Part shown: one piece after another, positions 1 through 12,599 of the stretch
Layout of the letters: each line of letters begins with the position of its first letter
Position numbering within the stretch: position 1 is the first letter of the stretch
Assembly (NCBI GenBank): GCA_014529385.2
Contig: CM043971.1
Coordinates: forward strand, 91,499,340-91,563,339
DNA: 64,000 nucleotides
From: Adiantum capillus-veneris
Lineage: Eukaryota > Streptophyta > Polypodiopsida > Polypodiales > Pteridaceae
Reading direction: 5' to 3'
Notes under the pieces: generated by a model
Database searches by the model: none
What the model was told of the DNA's origin: nothing
Seen by the model: only the letters and a program-made list of their open reading frames with translations
Translations under genes and position numbers: made by a program

Positions 1-116
1 GCACATTCCCAAATTTCCTACCTGCAAAGGCCTAGGAAACCTAATTGAAGGATTAATGAAAATCAAGCAGTAACCGGTTGAACTCGTGCCAGTGGCCACG
101 CAACATGACGGTCAAC

Positions 117-1068
<952 letters not shown>

Positions 1069-1108
<40 letters not shown>
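1069..1108. repeat. CT microsatellite
   Basis: Pure CT dinucleotide run upstream of the LINE. Confidence 0.95.
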
Positions 1109-1109
<1 letters not shown>

Positions 1110-1242
1110 AATTTTTTTCCTTAGTGAACACACAATGATCAAACATTGGGAACCCTTGTGCGCAAAGATTCATTTTTTGTCAATCCCTTAGTATATCCAC
1201 AAACACAACTCGATCAAAGATTGTGATCCTTGAGAAATAGAG

Positions 1243-1243
<1 letters not shown>

Positions 1244-1301
<58 letters not shown>
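1244..1301. repeat. CT microsatellite
   Basis: Second pure CT run. It and the run at 1069-1108 lie just upstream of the LINE ORF1 and may belong to its 5' untranslated region. Confidence 0.95.
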
Positions 1302-1304
<3 letters not shown>

Positions 1305-1520
1305 TTTTGACCTAGTAGATAGTAGTTCACTCTTTTGATCATAACTTCTTCATCCGAACTCTGATTTGGGTGATCTATAGCCTCAATAGAAGAGCACGAT
1401 GCCCTCTATGCATTCATGTAGAGAAAAAAAAAATCAGAGTTATGGAAGGTGTTTTTGTAGCAGCATTTTTGAGGTGAACAGGTTCAAGAAAGTTGACTCT
1501 CATCTCTTATTTTACATACA

Positions 1521-2444
1521 ATGTCTTTCGACACTCGCAAGGGTTCTTCTTCTTCAAAAAGGTCCGCAACCATTGTGAAAAATGATCCAAAATCTCCTAA
1601 GTGTGGAGATAGCAACACAACTACCCAACCAACAATATCAGAAACCATGATCATGACATACTTGGTATCGTTGCAAGAGACCGTAAACAAATAAGAGAAA
1701 GATTTACAGGCACTTACAATGGAGAATGGCACACTAAGGGTACTTTGGTTGAAAATGAGAATCTCAAGAGGACACTTGAGATGCAAACAACACGTTTGAT
1801 GCAACTTGAAGAGGAAGTCAAGTAATGTAAACTCTCTCTTGTGGACTTGAATGCTTTGAAGGAGCGCATGAGCAAAGTAGAGCATGACCATGTATTGAAA
1901 GAGGAGAAATTTGACACCATGAGCCGGGATGTATACGACGTGAAAAATGTATGCACAAACAAGTCTTGGGCTGATGTATGTGGTAACAATGTGGTTCCTA
2001 ATTCCTCACTCATGCAAGCTATGGTTAAAACAAAGAATGTTGAGAATGTGGATGTGGAGGAGTTGAAGGAGCGGGAGCGATGTTCCAAGAACATTCGTGG
2101 AATTCTCTTGCCATTGTTATTGAAGATTTCTTCAATAACTCAAAACCCACTTTAGCATGTCCGGAGTTATGGTCTATGGAGCACATAGAGTGGGGAAGCA
2201 AGGAGCTCTTTGCTCAAGAGAAAAACCAATTGTATGTACCATGCCGGATGAGACCAAATGAAAGATTATCCTTGATAATAGTTGGATCTATTTGAGGGAT
2301 ACAAAATGTTTTGTATGTGAAGATCACACTCTTAAGCAACAAAATATGCGTCGCAAGGCATATGAGGAAAAGAATAAGAAAAACAAGGAGATCTCTCACG
2401 AAGAAAATGTGCCCAAGGAGGAGTCGACTTTTTCAAGCAAATAG
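1521..2444 (+). pseudogene. LINE ORF1 (coiled-coil RNA-binding protein), decayed
   Basis: This is the first ORF of a non-LTR retrotransposon, which in the family makes an RNA-binding chaperone that coats the element RNA. Reading starts at the ATG at 1521 (MSFDTRKGSSSSKR). A coiled-coil-like stretch rich in Leu, Glu and Lys follows (about 1740-1960), then a KNIRGI motif near 2090 typical of the ORF1 RNA-recognition part, then a C-terminal segment with Cys-Val-Cys-Glu-Asp and a Lys/Arg/Glu-rich tail ending at the stop at 2442-2444. At least one internal stop (near 1691), another near 1833 and several frameshifts interrupt it. The ORF2 reading begins within 40 bases. The LINE clade cannot be fixed by eye. 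Confidence 0.7.
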
Positions 2445-2480
2445 GGACGCGTGACCTATGAGACCGAGTTACAATTGAAA

Positions 2481-4992
2481 ATGTGCTTTTGGAATTGTAA
2501 TGGATACACATGGAATGCGGGGGTTGGCATTGATGAACTAACAAGCAAAGCCGATGTTGTACTTCTTGTTGAAACTTGGGAGCATGATACACAAAGGATT
2601 AACGGCTTGGAGAATTACAATGTACATTCATTAATGTGGTCAAAGAATCTCAAGAAACCACGAGGGCAAGGAGGGGTAGCATATATGGTTAAGAAAGGAT
2701 TGGAAGATTTTGTATCAATTGTGAAAGATGACAATTACAAATGTTATGTATGGCTGAAAATTATGACACCAAAAAGAGCACCCATTTTTGTAGCCGGTTG
2801 TTACATTCCTCATCATGATTCCCCATTTTATGCTTGCATGGATAGAGATCAGCCATTTTTTTATTTAGAAGAGGACATTGCTTATTTCAAAGGTGAAGGT
2901 GATGTTATTGTATTTGGGGATATGAATGCTCGCACAAAAACATGATATTCAACAATTTGATATGCCATACATTTCAAGGGAGTTGGAGGAAGTTCACGTG
3001 TATGATCGTACTTCAATGGCTAAGAAAGAGCCGACGGATCACTATGGAAAGTTACTTTTACGCATGTGTAATAGCACGGGTATACTCATTGCCAATGGTG
3101 TATCTTTGTGGAGTGGATTTACATGTAGGAAACATAATGGGGACAATGTGATTGACTATATGCTACTCTCCGAAACCATCATGTATTGCATAAAGAATTT
3201 TATGTTTGGTCAGTGGACCCCCAAATCCGACCATCGAACCTTATGTATTGACCTTTCATGTGGAGAAGTAACTAAGCATGATAATCTCAACCAAAGAGAA
3301 GAGACAATTATCACTATGTATGGATTTCAAACGGGCACCAACGTACATTGAAATGGTTGAGAAAAAGTTATGGATGACAAAGCTTCAATATGATGCACCA
3401 TTGGAAACTAAATGGGAAGCTTTTAAGAAAGTTATTTGTTCTTGTGCCGAAGAATTCTTTGCCATAAAGCATCTCTATGGTATCAACAAAGATAGATCAC
3501 ACAAAAGGCGGTTTGATAAAGAATGTCAAAATGCTTGAAAGTCTTTGATAAAGCTTGATGCAACTATGGACAAAGACAACTATCAAAGTCATTTGCATAC
3601 ATACAAGGCATTGATTCAAAAGAAGAGAAGAAGATGGAAGTAAATCAATAACTTTTTCAAGTCCAAGAAAAGGCACATGCATGTGGAAGATTTTGGGGAA
3701 ACTTGAGAGGCAAGCGGGTTGAGAATTTTGGTAACCTGACTCTTGTGGATATGTACACACATTGTAGGCTATTATATGAGAAAGAAAATGTTGAAGAAAT
3801 GTCATTTTATGGTTCATCCCATGTATGCCCTCTTTTTTTACTATTGAGGATGTATGTTGTGGGCTTGAAAAGTTGGCCACTCACAAAGCGGGAGATCTTC
3901 AAGGTATCAAGCCGGAGATGATTAAATGGATGGGAGATTTTACCCATGATTGGATGTGTGATATGTTCAACCTTGCACTTCAACATGGTATGCCTTATGA
4001 TTGGAGTACTAATTGGTTTAAGCCTTTGCATAAAGAGGGGGGATGTAAAGAATGTAAACAACTACCGGACTATAATGATTGGGTCTCTTATAGTAAAGTT
4101 GCTTGGGTGCATAATGGAGATGAAATTGAGTGATTGGGCTGAAGAGAATGACAAGCGTGCAAAAGGACAAGCAGGTTTTTGTCGATGCCATAGCACCATT
4201 GATCATCTTGTCACTCTTCGTGTTCTCATGGAGGAAAGCCGGTTGAAAGGCAAGTGATTGTATTGTTGTTTTGTGGACTTTAAGAAAGCCGTTGATATGA
4301 TTCCACATAACAATTTGTGGAGAAGGAGGGAAGAACTCCAAGTCCCAAGTGAGTTTATGCTTGCGGTTTCTCGAATCTATGAGAAGATGATTTGTCAATT
4401 GCACATGGAAATAGAAATTTCAAAAAAAAATGTAAGCACTATTGGGTTGAACAAGGATGTCCATTGTCACCAAATCTCTTTGGTCTATGCATCAATCAAT
4501 TTGGAACAAATGGTACTTGACTTTATGCAAGAAGAAGGCATTGAAGAGGTCACTATTTGCAATGCAGTAATCATGCTTTTGTTGTATGCGGATGATGTAG
4601 TGCTTCTAACACACACTTTAGAAGATGCACAAAAGCTTATGGTTGTCCTTGAGAACTTTTGCTTGCATAGTGGGCTGATTGTGAATGAATCCAAAACAAA
4701 GGTTATGCTTGTGAAAAACAACCATAAGGAGAAGCCATGCATTGTGTACAACAATGAGACACTTGAAGTTGTTGAGAGCTTTAAGTACCTTGGCCTTGAG
4801 GTTTCGTTCAATCACAAGTGGCATGAATGTGCTATGCATCGTTTGGAAGTAGGAAAGAGAGCATATTATGCATTTGAGAACATGCGTAATGCAAGAAACA
4901 TCAAGTGTTGGGTTCTCAAGAAGTATCTTTTTGATGCATTGGTGACACCGGTTCTTCTTTATGGAGTTGAAGTGTGGGGCGAGAGCATCTAA
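2481..4992 (+). pseudogene. LINE ORF2 (endonuclease-reverse transcriptase), decayed
   Basis: ORF2 of the same LINE; the family protein nicks target DNA and primes reverse transcription from the nick. The likely start is the ATG at 2481, giving MCFWNCNG, the usual opening of the apurinic-type endonuclease. That domain runs 2481-3351 in two frames joined near 2940, with FGDMNAR and SDHRTLCID motifs. Reverse transcriptase covers about 3825-4992: a KAGDLQGIKPEMIKWM segment, GQAGFCRCHSTIDHL near 4170, VDFKKAVDMI near 4280, and the catalytic YADDVVLL near 4585. Frames change at about 2940, 3350, 4050 and 4257, with stops at 3536-3538 and 4255-4257. Similarity continues weakly to about 5060, where the element is truncated with no clear poly(A) tail. 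Confidence 0.85.
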
Positions 4993-5099
4993 AGTCTACT
5001 TGGAAAGAGTTTAGAATGTCCAAAAGTTTTTTCTCACAAACTTTCTCCAAGAAATTGAACCACGGGTTTTCCTTGTCCACTGGAATAAGAAAGCGGACT

Positions 5100-5361
5100 C
5101 GCTTTTCACTAAAGAGCACTAAAAATCATGAAAAGCTAAAAATAGCGTAAAAAGCACTCAAAAAGCAGATTTTTACAAAATTGAATGCTTCCTCGGAACA
5201 CGTAGCTTAAGAATCCGACCTCGCTTTTTGCAAAAAAGCACCTAAAATCTTTTTCTCAAAATTGAACCAAACGTTCGTCTGACCTACTCGAACACGGAAA
5301 CGACCTTGCTTTTTACTTTAGAACCTTACAATACTGTCAATCAAGCATCTTAAATCAAAAT
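5100..5361. repeat. diverged short repeats rich in AAAAAGCA
   Basis: Three loosely similar blocks (around 5095, 5210 and 5290) share a pattern of 'cgacctcgctttttgcaaaa' type followed by an A-rich AGCAC stretch. They lie between the LINE remnant and the MULE. They could be the left terminal region of the MULE, but I could not match a right-hand partner. Confidence 0.35.
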
Positions 5362-8064
5362 TTGACAAAACGATCATTAGAATCTGTTTTTCTTATTTTC
5401 AAAAGAGACCCAAAATTTGGGGATCTTACAATTGAGCAACACATAGTGACCTTTGCTGATGTTCAGAAAACTTTAGATAGTGTAGTTGTTAACCACAAAG
5501 CTAGATTGGTTATAATAAACTGGGTAGTGCAAACAGAATGGAAATTTGTGTGCCATCGATGGGGCAAAGCGGAAAGAAACGGCCAAGCCTGTCGGCGACT
5601 CCGCACATCCAAGAAGTGTGGATGCCTCTTCATGGTTTTTGCGGTTTTTCGAAGACATGACACCGAGAAGGTCACCATACGGGTATTTGGAGGTCACAAA
5701 GGGCATGTTCCAGGTTCACAAAGTGACCTATATCACCTTCCTGCGCATCCTATGGTGAAGAAGTGATGCATGGAGGATTTGTTTGATGTCGATAAATGTT
5801 GCCATGGTGCAAGAATGAGTGTATCTAAAGAAGCCGTCCACATCAACATGGCATCTCTTGTAGAGCAAGTATCATATAGATTCTTCATGATTCCAAAGGA
5901 AATCCAGATGATGTCCTACAAATTGCACGTCGAAGGTAGTGAACTTTCTATGGTTTTTCTTTTTGTGTATTGAAATCCAGTTGGGTTTACACTTGACCGG
6001 GTTTATATGTTGCCTACCTGGGTTTATACTTATCTATGTTAACCATATTCATTGTTGTAGGAAGGCTTGGAAGTGACGACCGGTCATCAATGTATAGGGA
6101 GGTTCTTAAGTTGAATGAACAGAACAAGGTGCTACATTGTCAGCCCTACAACCCTAATGCACTTGAGGAGACAGGCCCTTCATTCTAGTTATCCAAGACG
6201 ATTGGATGCTTCGCATGTGTATGCGTTTCTCAAGCAATAGTTCCTGGGTAATAGACTCAACCTTCAAGAGAAATGTATTTGGCATGCGCCTGTATATAGC
6301 AGTGGTACCAAATTAGCATGGTGTTGGCTTGCCTGTGTGGTTCATGTTATGCACATGTGATGTAGGAACTAGCCAGGAAAAAGTCACCTTGAAGGTTACT
6401 TTGAAACTAGTCTTCCAAAGAATGAACAACATCCGCCAAAGGCATTGGTGATTGATAAGTTCATCACTTCACTACAATCCATCAAGAAAGTGTTTGATGC
6501 CGATCCATTTTGTTGGGAAGTAGGTGAAAATGGTAGTATCACCCAAGCTGCATGATATTGTGCTAGTATGCTGGTTCCACACAAAGAAGGCTTGGGTGGA
6601 GCATTTACTTTCATAGGTGCGTCCAAAGGCTTGCTTATGTTTCTTCCCCTCTCCATTTTCCATGCTTATGATTGTCTCCCCCCTCCTCAAGTGTTCTTGC
6701 AGGTCCCCAAAGAAAAGGCGACCATGTGTATGGTGCAATGGAGAGTATGATGCAATGCTCGACGGAGGAAGAGTTCAACTCAAAGTACAGAGAACTCCTT
6801 CGGGAATGCTTGAAGCATAATAAAATTCTAAGATACATTAGCAATGGATGGGCTGCAAAGACATGCACTTGGCATCAATTGTGGTCAGCTCTTCCCTCAT
6901 GGGAATGTTGACACCACGAACTTGGTGGAGAGACTTTGGCGTACATAAAGTACACCTTGTTGGATGCACGGATCAATCGATCATCCTTGGACTTGTTGCA
7001 TGCCCTTATTGGCGATTCAATCACAGGGACGCGGATGGGTGGTACTATTGTGGAGTTCTTCAGACAAAAAGAAGAAATCGGTAATGCCCCTCTATTTTTT
7101 GTATTCCACGGTTTACCTTTTGCCATTGCCTGGGTTTACATTTGGAGTAATAATGTCTTTATACTGCACTTTGAGCAATTGTCTCCTTTTTTTGTACTTA
7201 CTTGGGTTTACATTCTGATTAAATGTGTCTTTATATTGCATTTTGAGTAACTGTGTCTTTGGTTTACGTCCTTGCCTGGGTTTAAATTTTGAGTAACTGT
7301 GTGCTTGGTTTAGTTCCTTGACTAGGTTTACACTCTGAGTAACTGTATCTTTATCCCGCATTCTCGGTAACTGTGTCTTTGGTTTATGTCCTTGCCTGGG
7401 TTTATAGTATGAGTAACTAAGTCTTTATACTACCTTTCCTTTTGTAGTTGACTCTGGTAAACACAACATGTATGGGAATGACAAGGGGCAAACAAAACGC
7501 TTGTCAGGTGGAGAACAAATGCTTTGCAAATATGTAAGTGACCCATCAACCGTTGAAGTGATTGAGGAAGCGGCCCTCCTTTTCAAGGTGTTGAGTATGT
7601 CATGCCACAAGATTTGGTATTATCTCAGCTTGCAATCCTCTTATTGTGATTGGGCAAGCATGTGCAAGCACCTATATGGCATGCGACTAGTAGTAAGAGA
7701 CTTCTTTCCTCATTTGTGCCATATTCTCCCAATTGTTGACACGGCTAGGGAAATGGAGATGGAGAATACACAGGAAGCATCTCACAAATTCAGGGGCATA
7801 GCCACCCGACTTGGGCATGGACAACAGAGAGTTGTAAATGATGAGACAATCACAACTGTGCCTATTCAACCCTCGAGAGTAACGAGCAAGCTTAGGAAGA
7901 AACATCAAAGGGGCCGAAAGCGAGTGCACTTTGCAAAGAGAAATTTAGTGTATTGCCATCATTGTTGCACCAAGACCTTCTTGGTGGATCAAAGTGTGGA
8001 GTCATGCCAAACATGCCAAGCACTCACTTCACGATATGGGGCACAAGTTACACGTGATGCTTAA
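5362..8064 (+). pseudogene. Mutator-like (MULE) transposase with SWIM zinc finger, decayed
   Basis: This is a cut-and-paste DNA transposase of the Mutator superfamily. The N-terminal part (5362-5765) is Cys/His/basic-rich and ends in a GHVPGSQSDLYHLPAHP-like segment, consistent with a DNA-binding domain. The DDE core starts near 6250 with VIDSTFKRNVFGMRLYIAVV, which carries the first catalytic Asp, and continues to the diagnostic Cys-x-x-His...Ala-Trp motif near 6565-6600. A helical segment with NLVERLW-like sequence lies near 6910-6945. The SWIM finger (about 7640-7690) reads YCDWASMCKHLYGMRLV and has lost the first Cys pair. Likely introns are 5936-6060, about 6618-6702, and 7081-7447, the last with good GT/AG ends and matching phase. 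Stops (near 6183, 6331, 6616) and frameshifts (near 6183 and 6940) make it non-functional. It ends at 8064. Confidence 0.8.
7115..7445 (+). repeat. tandem intronic repeat with TGCCTGGGTTTA core
   Basis: About five diverged units of 45-80 bp fill the last MULE intron. Each contains a (T)TGCCTGGGTTTA-like core followed by 'gagtaactgtgtcttt'. The same core is found singly in the intron at 5936-6060 and, in the opposite orientation, at 9250-9680. Confidence 0.8.
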
Positions 8065-8420
8065 TTGGTCGGAGAGTAGTCTTGTATGAGGACTCCAACT
8101 CTCATGAATGCCTCATTGCATTAGTGTCGTGTGGCTCAAACGAGGACGAAGAGCGTGCTTTCACACTAACCTTGGCCACTGGACATAGCATTGCGAATGT
8201 GTGGGTATCAAGGTATCACATTGAACTTTTGTGAAAAACTCTAAACTTTCCCGTGTCTCACTCTGTGCTTTTATCTAAATATTGGGATTTTTAAAATTTT
8301 TTGTAAATTTTTAAACATTGTAAATTTTTTGAAACCAAAAGATGCAATGTTACCCTGTTTGCAGAAAGCTTGTGTTTTTGCCTTAACTTTCCCTTTTGTG
8401 TGGACATTTGTACATATGCC

Positions 8421-8423
<3 letters not shown>

Positions 8424-8493
<70 letters not shown>
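8424..8493. repeat. GA microsatellite
   Basis: Pure GA run just downstream of the MULE 3' flank, at the same relative position as the microsatellite at 9112-9212 in the neighbouring derivative. Confidence 0.95.
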
Positions 8494-8496
<3 letters not shown>

Positions 8497-8524
8497 ATCC
8501 TAATGAGGCTTTGTGTCCCTGGAT

Positions 8525-9111
8525 TTATATCTTTTGTATTGAAATGTGAATCGGTTTGCTCCTATCCAGGTTTATGTCTAGCCTACCTAGGCCTAGGTTT
8601 ATACTTCATTGGATTCACCATATTCATTGTTGTTGGAAGGCCTTAACCCTCGACAGAAAGGGGCATGCTTAGGAAGACGCATCAAAGGGGCAATAGATTG
8701 TTGGTGGACCAAGAGTGTGGACTCATGTCAAACGTGTCAAGCACTATTGCCACTAGCTTCACGACAAGGAGCACGAGATACACCTTGATGTTCTGATTAG
8801 TTGAGAGGTAGTCTTGTATAAGGGATCCAACTCTCATGCAAGCCTCGTTGCATTTTGAATGTGTGGGCATCAAGGAATTGCAATTTAATTCTATAAAAAA
8901 CATGAAATTTTCCAAGATTAAGCCTATGTAAATCAGCCCAAGTTTTACTCTATGCTTCTCTCTAAAAATTAGGTTTTAATGTTTAGGTGTTTTGTTCCGT
9001 CGGACAACTCCCAATTTTTTAAAATTGAGAGATGTAAAGTTTCTTCAAGTTTACATGCACCAATGTTTTTGCTAGAACTTTCCCTTTTGTGAAGGCATTT
9101 CTACATGTGCT
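8525..9111 (+). mobile_element. internally deleted MULE copy
   Basis: Positions 8530-8640 resemble the MULE intron at about 5955-6066, including the shared 'accatattcattgttgt' acceptor end. They pass directly into sequence matching the MULE 3' end: 8645-8800 resembles 7865-8060, and 8815-9111 resembles 8075-8420. Everything between about 6066 and 7865 is missing, which removes the transposase core and SWIM finger. Such non-autonomous derivatives are common in this superfamily. It carries no open reading frame. Confidence 0.75.
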
Positions 9112-9215
<104 letters not shown>

Positions 9216-9229
9216 ATATTCAAATATAA

Positions 9230-9488
9230 ATCAAGGCATAGACAACCTAGTGTAAACCCAGGCGGTTAAGGGCAAGAGTAAATCCAGGCATTAGTGGTGG
9301 TGGGGGGGGGACACACACACACACCTTGTATACCATGTGCAAGTGTAATGTTTAGCATAGTGTAAACCCAGGCAATTCAAGGCAAGAGTATATTTTGGCA
9401 TCAATGGGGGAGAGAGTGCGGGGGGGGGATTTGCATGCCATATGCAAATATAAACTTAGGCATTGCAGGGCCGGAGGTGTAAACCGAG

Positions 9489-9573
<85 letters not shown>

Positions 9574-9700
9574 TGTATGCCACATGCGGGTGGAAACACA
9601 AGCATTACAAGGCAAGTGTAAACCAAGGCATTAGTATCCCACTGTAACCGCGACAGTATAGGGCAAGAGTAAACCAAGGCAAAAAGGGGGGAGAGAGAGA
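9230..9700 (-). repeat. diverged tandem units with TGTAAACCCAGGCA core
   Basis: Three to four units share 'tgtaaaccnaggca' and 'aaggcaagagtaaa' motifs. Each carries a low-complexity tract (CA at about 9312, G-rich at about 9420, GA at 9491-9570). The core is the reverse complement of the one in the MULE introns. The region lies beyond the 3' end of the minus-strand gene at 9894. Confidence 0.7.
9491..9570. repeat. GA microsatellite
   Basis: Pure GA run inside the tandem unit block. Confidence 0.95.
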
Positions 9701-9893
9701 GAGCTTTTACCCAAAGCCATTAACAAAAACTCCTTAGCTGGTTAGAAGCTTCAACTTAGTTAGGTACAACATTGGCGCAAAGACATTAACATTCAAAACA
9801 TGGCAACACTCATGTCATCAAAAATTTACATTGCAATAAGTTGAGAGATGTAATACAAAAAAGATCCATCAATGCATCAGACCTAAAACAAAC

Positions 9894-10234
9894 TCAGCAA
9901 CGTAAGGACAACCGATGCCCAGAGTTGCCACCATCTCCACTCAGGTGTGATGTGGAGTCCTCATCCATTGACACCTTCTCGCCTACCTCACCTTGCCCAT
10001 CCCCATCCGCCGTTGATGTATCAGCGCCTTCAGCACCAGTAGCATCCCCTTCATCACTTCCATCCACATTGTCTCCATCATCCCTGCTATCCTCCCCATC
10101 ATCCCCGCCACCATCGTCGCTTTTAACACTCTCACTCCCGCCACTATCTCCATCATCCCCACTATGCTTAGTCACTCTCGTCCCCATCTCCCCCTTCTTC
10201 ATGATCCTCTTGACCTTCTTCATCACTCCCTTGT
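9894..10234 (-). pseudogene. 3' acidic exon of split minus-strand gene
   Basis: Read on the minus strand, this stretch encodes Asp/Glu/Gly/Ser-rich sequence such as DDGEDSRDDGDNVDGSDEGD. It is continuous in character with the acidic exon at 20939-21060, and the gypsy element 10235-20938 sits exactly between the two. I take it as the last part of the gene described at 20939-23366, ending near 9894. No known domain is recognised. Acidic low-complexity tracts of this kind occur in many nuclear proteins and in transposon accessory proteins. Confidence 0.5.
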
Positions 10235-10376
10235 TGTCAGGCCAAGGGAGGGGGGGGGGGGGGTCGGGGAACTGAGCCAAGCAGCCGGCTACCAGTGTGG
10301 ACTAGGGATTCAGGCCAAGGGCTATATATACGGGAGGTTGGACGGTGAATCCAGCAAGGTAGTCCCCTGGGCATCA
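10235..10376 (+). repeat. 5' LTR of gypsy-1
   Basis: Matches 20799-20938. A TATA-like 'ctatatatacgg' lies near 10321-10332, as expected of an LTR promoter. The LTR ends gggcatca. Confidence 0.85.
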
Positions 10377-10379
10377 TAT

Positions 10380-10391
10380 TGGTATTAGAGC
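10380..10391 (+). promoter_or_regulatory. primer-binding site of gypsy-1
   Basis: tggtattagagc is one mismatch from TGGTATCAGAGC, the usual plant site complementary to initiator methionine tRNA. It lies three bases after the LTR end. Confidence 0.85.
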
Positions 10392-11319
10392 TTATTTTAG
10401 ATAAGGGCAGGTGTGGTCCTCTCATGCTTTTGCATGTGCATGCAAAGGGAGCTGTGGAATTGATCTCTTGGCAGGCGGGGACGAAGACGACGAGGGTGAC
10501 CCCGTGTGCAGGGCCTCTTGAGGCGAGGGGAGGTGGCATGTCGACCGGCTCCAAACCACGCATTGTAGGGCTTGACGGGAGCGCGAGGTGGAGCTGAAGG
10601 GAACCCTTCACTGTGGCGGGCGCAGTTGAGCAACACAGAGAGTGACCCTCTCTCTTTCTCTCTCTCGTCGGCTCTGTCATGTGCACCATTGCCAAGCTTG
10701 GTGAGTATTGGAGTATTCCCTTACATACCAACGATCGCCCATTGCTTTTTTGGACCTTTGAAAATAAGCAAGGGTGCATGCCCGCCTGGCACACACCCCT
10801 TGTTCCATAGATTTGTTGTCAGAGCTCGGCAAGGTGCCGATTGGCGGTTAAAGCTCGCCCAAATTTCAAAAAGATCATAACTTCAACGTATCCTGCAGCA
10901 TTTTACCTGTTGATTAAGGTCAAATTTCAAAAATCTTTATTCGATGTGATCTTCATGTCTACAAATGGTGTCGGTTGCAACAATTAGACATCGAACTCGG
11001 CATCGGATTAGTTCACAACTTATCACGAAGTGTAGCTTTGGGATTTTGTTTCGGATCACATACGCTGTGGTTATTTCTGATCACAATCTCTCAATTGGTA
11101 AGGTTCGCATCATCGACGACACCAACAGTGACTGCGAGCTTTCAACTATTCACTAATACCAACACGGCTTGGTTTCTCGGCATTCGTACATCTTCAATTG
11201 GTGGTTGTGGGGTCTAATTAGCACGGCTAATTATCGACGTTGGCAGCGCGTTCTATGATTACAAACTTTCTTTGGAATCAAGGTATTCTTCTTCTTTTCC
11301 CTAGCACTGCACAATCGCC

Positions 11320-12489
11320 ATGGATTCGAATATCAACATGACTTTTGACTTTGAGCGCAATACGCCTGATCCTCCCAATGATGGCTTGCGATCGGATACT
11401 GCCACAGAGGGTACCCGCGAAGCTACGGGAGGAGATGACGCTTATGAATTGCTCGATATCCAAGAATTTCGAGCACTTCAAGCTCGCATATCAGTGATGG
11501 AAACAAATTTTGCATCCCTAAATAAAAATGTCAGTAAATTATCCACTTTAGTGATATAGTTTATGCAACAGTAGGCCAAGGGTCCTTTTGACATACATAT
11601 GCATGAGCACGTAGCCGATCAAGGGCAAGGCCCTTCTGGTCATGGACAAGGTCCATCTCCAGATTCTCTGCACTCTCTCACTACGAAGGAGGTGGACGAT
11701 TTGTTGAAAAATACAAAGCCACCAACTTTTAAGGCAGAGGACCGAGACCGCAATAAGGATGCAGCGAATATCTTTCTCAGCAAGTGGGATGGAATTCACG
11801 CCTTACGACGTACTCCGGATGCAATCAGAGCATTGCAGACAAGTCCAACTCTGGAAGGCAAGGCTATAAATGGTGGATGTCTCTCAAGGAGAAGAATATC
11901 ATACCACAGAGTTGGACAGCCTTTGAGGCTATGTTTAGAAAAGAGTTTCTACCCACGAATGAGGCAGATAGAAATTGGACGGCTTGGGACACGTGTTCCA
12001 TGCGCCAACATCCATCATTGCTTGAAATATATCTCACACTATCCGGATGTTATCCTCAAGTTGGAAGGGTTAGACACTTTTCAACAAGTATGTGGGTTTA
12101 TCCGTGGTTTGACGCCAGAGCTTAAGAAGCACGTCAAAACTCAGACCCTAAAACACTTGAGGAGGCCATAGTGAAAGCCCACATTCATGATGATCCAGAT
12201 AAAAAGAAATCGCATAAGTAATCACGTGCCTGCTAGTACACATGATAATACACGCACACAACATGGACACAATAAAAGGAAATTTCTAGTAGCCAATTTT
12301 GAAGCAGCTAAAAAACCCAAGGGGTCTCAAGGGCCTCTCTCTTCTAAGGAATTTGAGAAGCCTAAAAAAGAGAAGTTATGCTTTCAATGCTTGGGAAGCG
12401 TCCATGGCAAAAAAGGGTTGTCCCAAGGAAAAATCTGCTGCTCAAGGCAAGGAGAAAGCAGTGCACATGGTGTAGCTGCTGCCTCTTGA
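11320..12489 (+). pseudogene. gypsy-1 gag
   Basis: Capsid/nucleocapsid gene of the chromovirus. It starts at the ATG at 11320 (MDSNINMTFDFERN) with an acidic N-terminus and a coiled-coil-like segment (EFRALQARISVMETNFASLN). A retrotransposon gag core is spread over frames between about 11600 and 12170 (TFKAEDRDRNKDAANIFLSKWDGI, ILKLEGLDTFQQVCGFIRGL). A basic tail has a single zinc-knuckle-like LCFQCLGSVHGKKG with a lost final Cys spacing. A stop near 11557-11559 and frameshifts near 11860 and 12125 break it. The N-terminal part and the 5' leader are clearly related to the minus-strand element at 58726-63797. Confidence 0.75.
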
Positions 12490-12599
12490 GTCTTCCTCAC
12501 GTTTCTCCAAGGTGGAGGTAACACACACCGAGGTGGTGCATGAATGATGTATCACAGCTTCCATGTGGCAATAGACCTTTGGTCCACATGAGTTAGTGC

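Noticed and set aside
7115-7445. CRISPR-like array
   Set aside because: Units are uneven in length, lie in an intron of a plant transposon gene, and lack uniform spacers.
9841-10275. Plus-strand Ser/Pro-rich reading frame
   Set aside because: It is the antisense of the acidic minus-strand exon and runs across the gypsy-1 LTR boundary.
10235-10376. Terminal inverted repeats of a DNA transposon
   Set aside because: The partner at 20799 is in direct orientation, and a tRNA primer-binding site follows.
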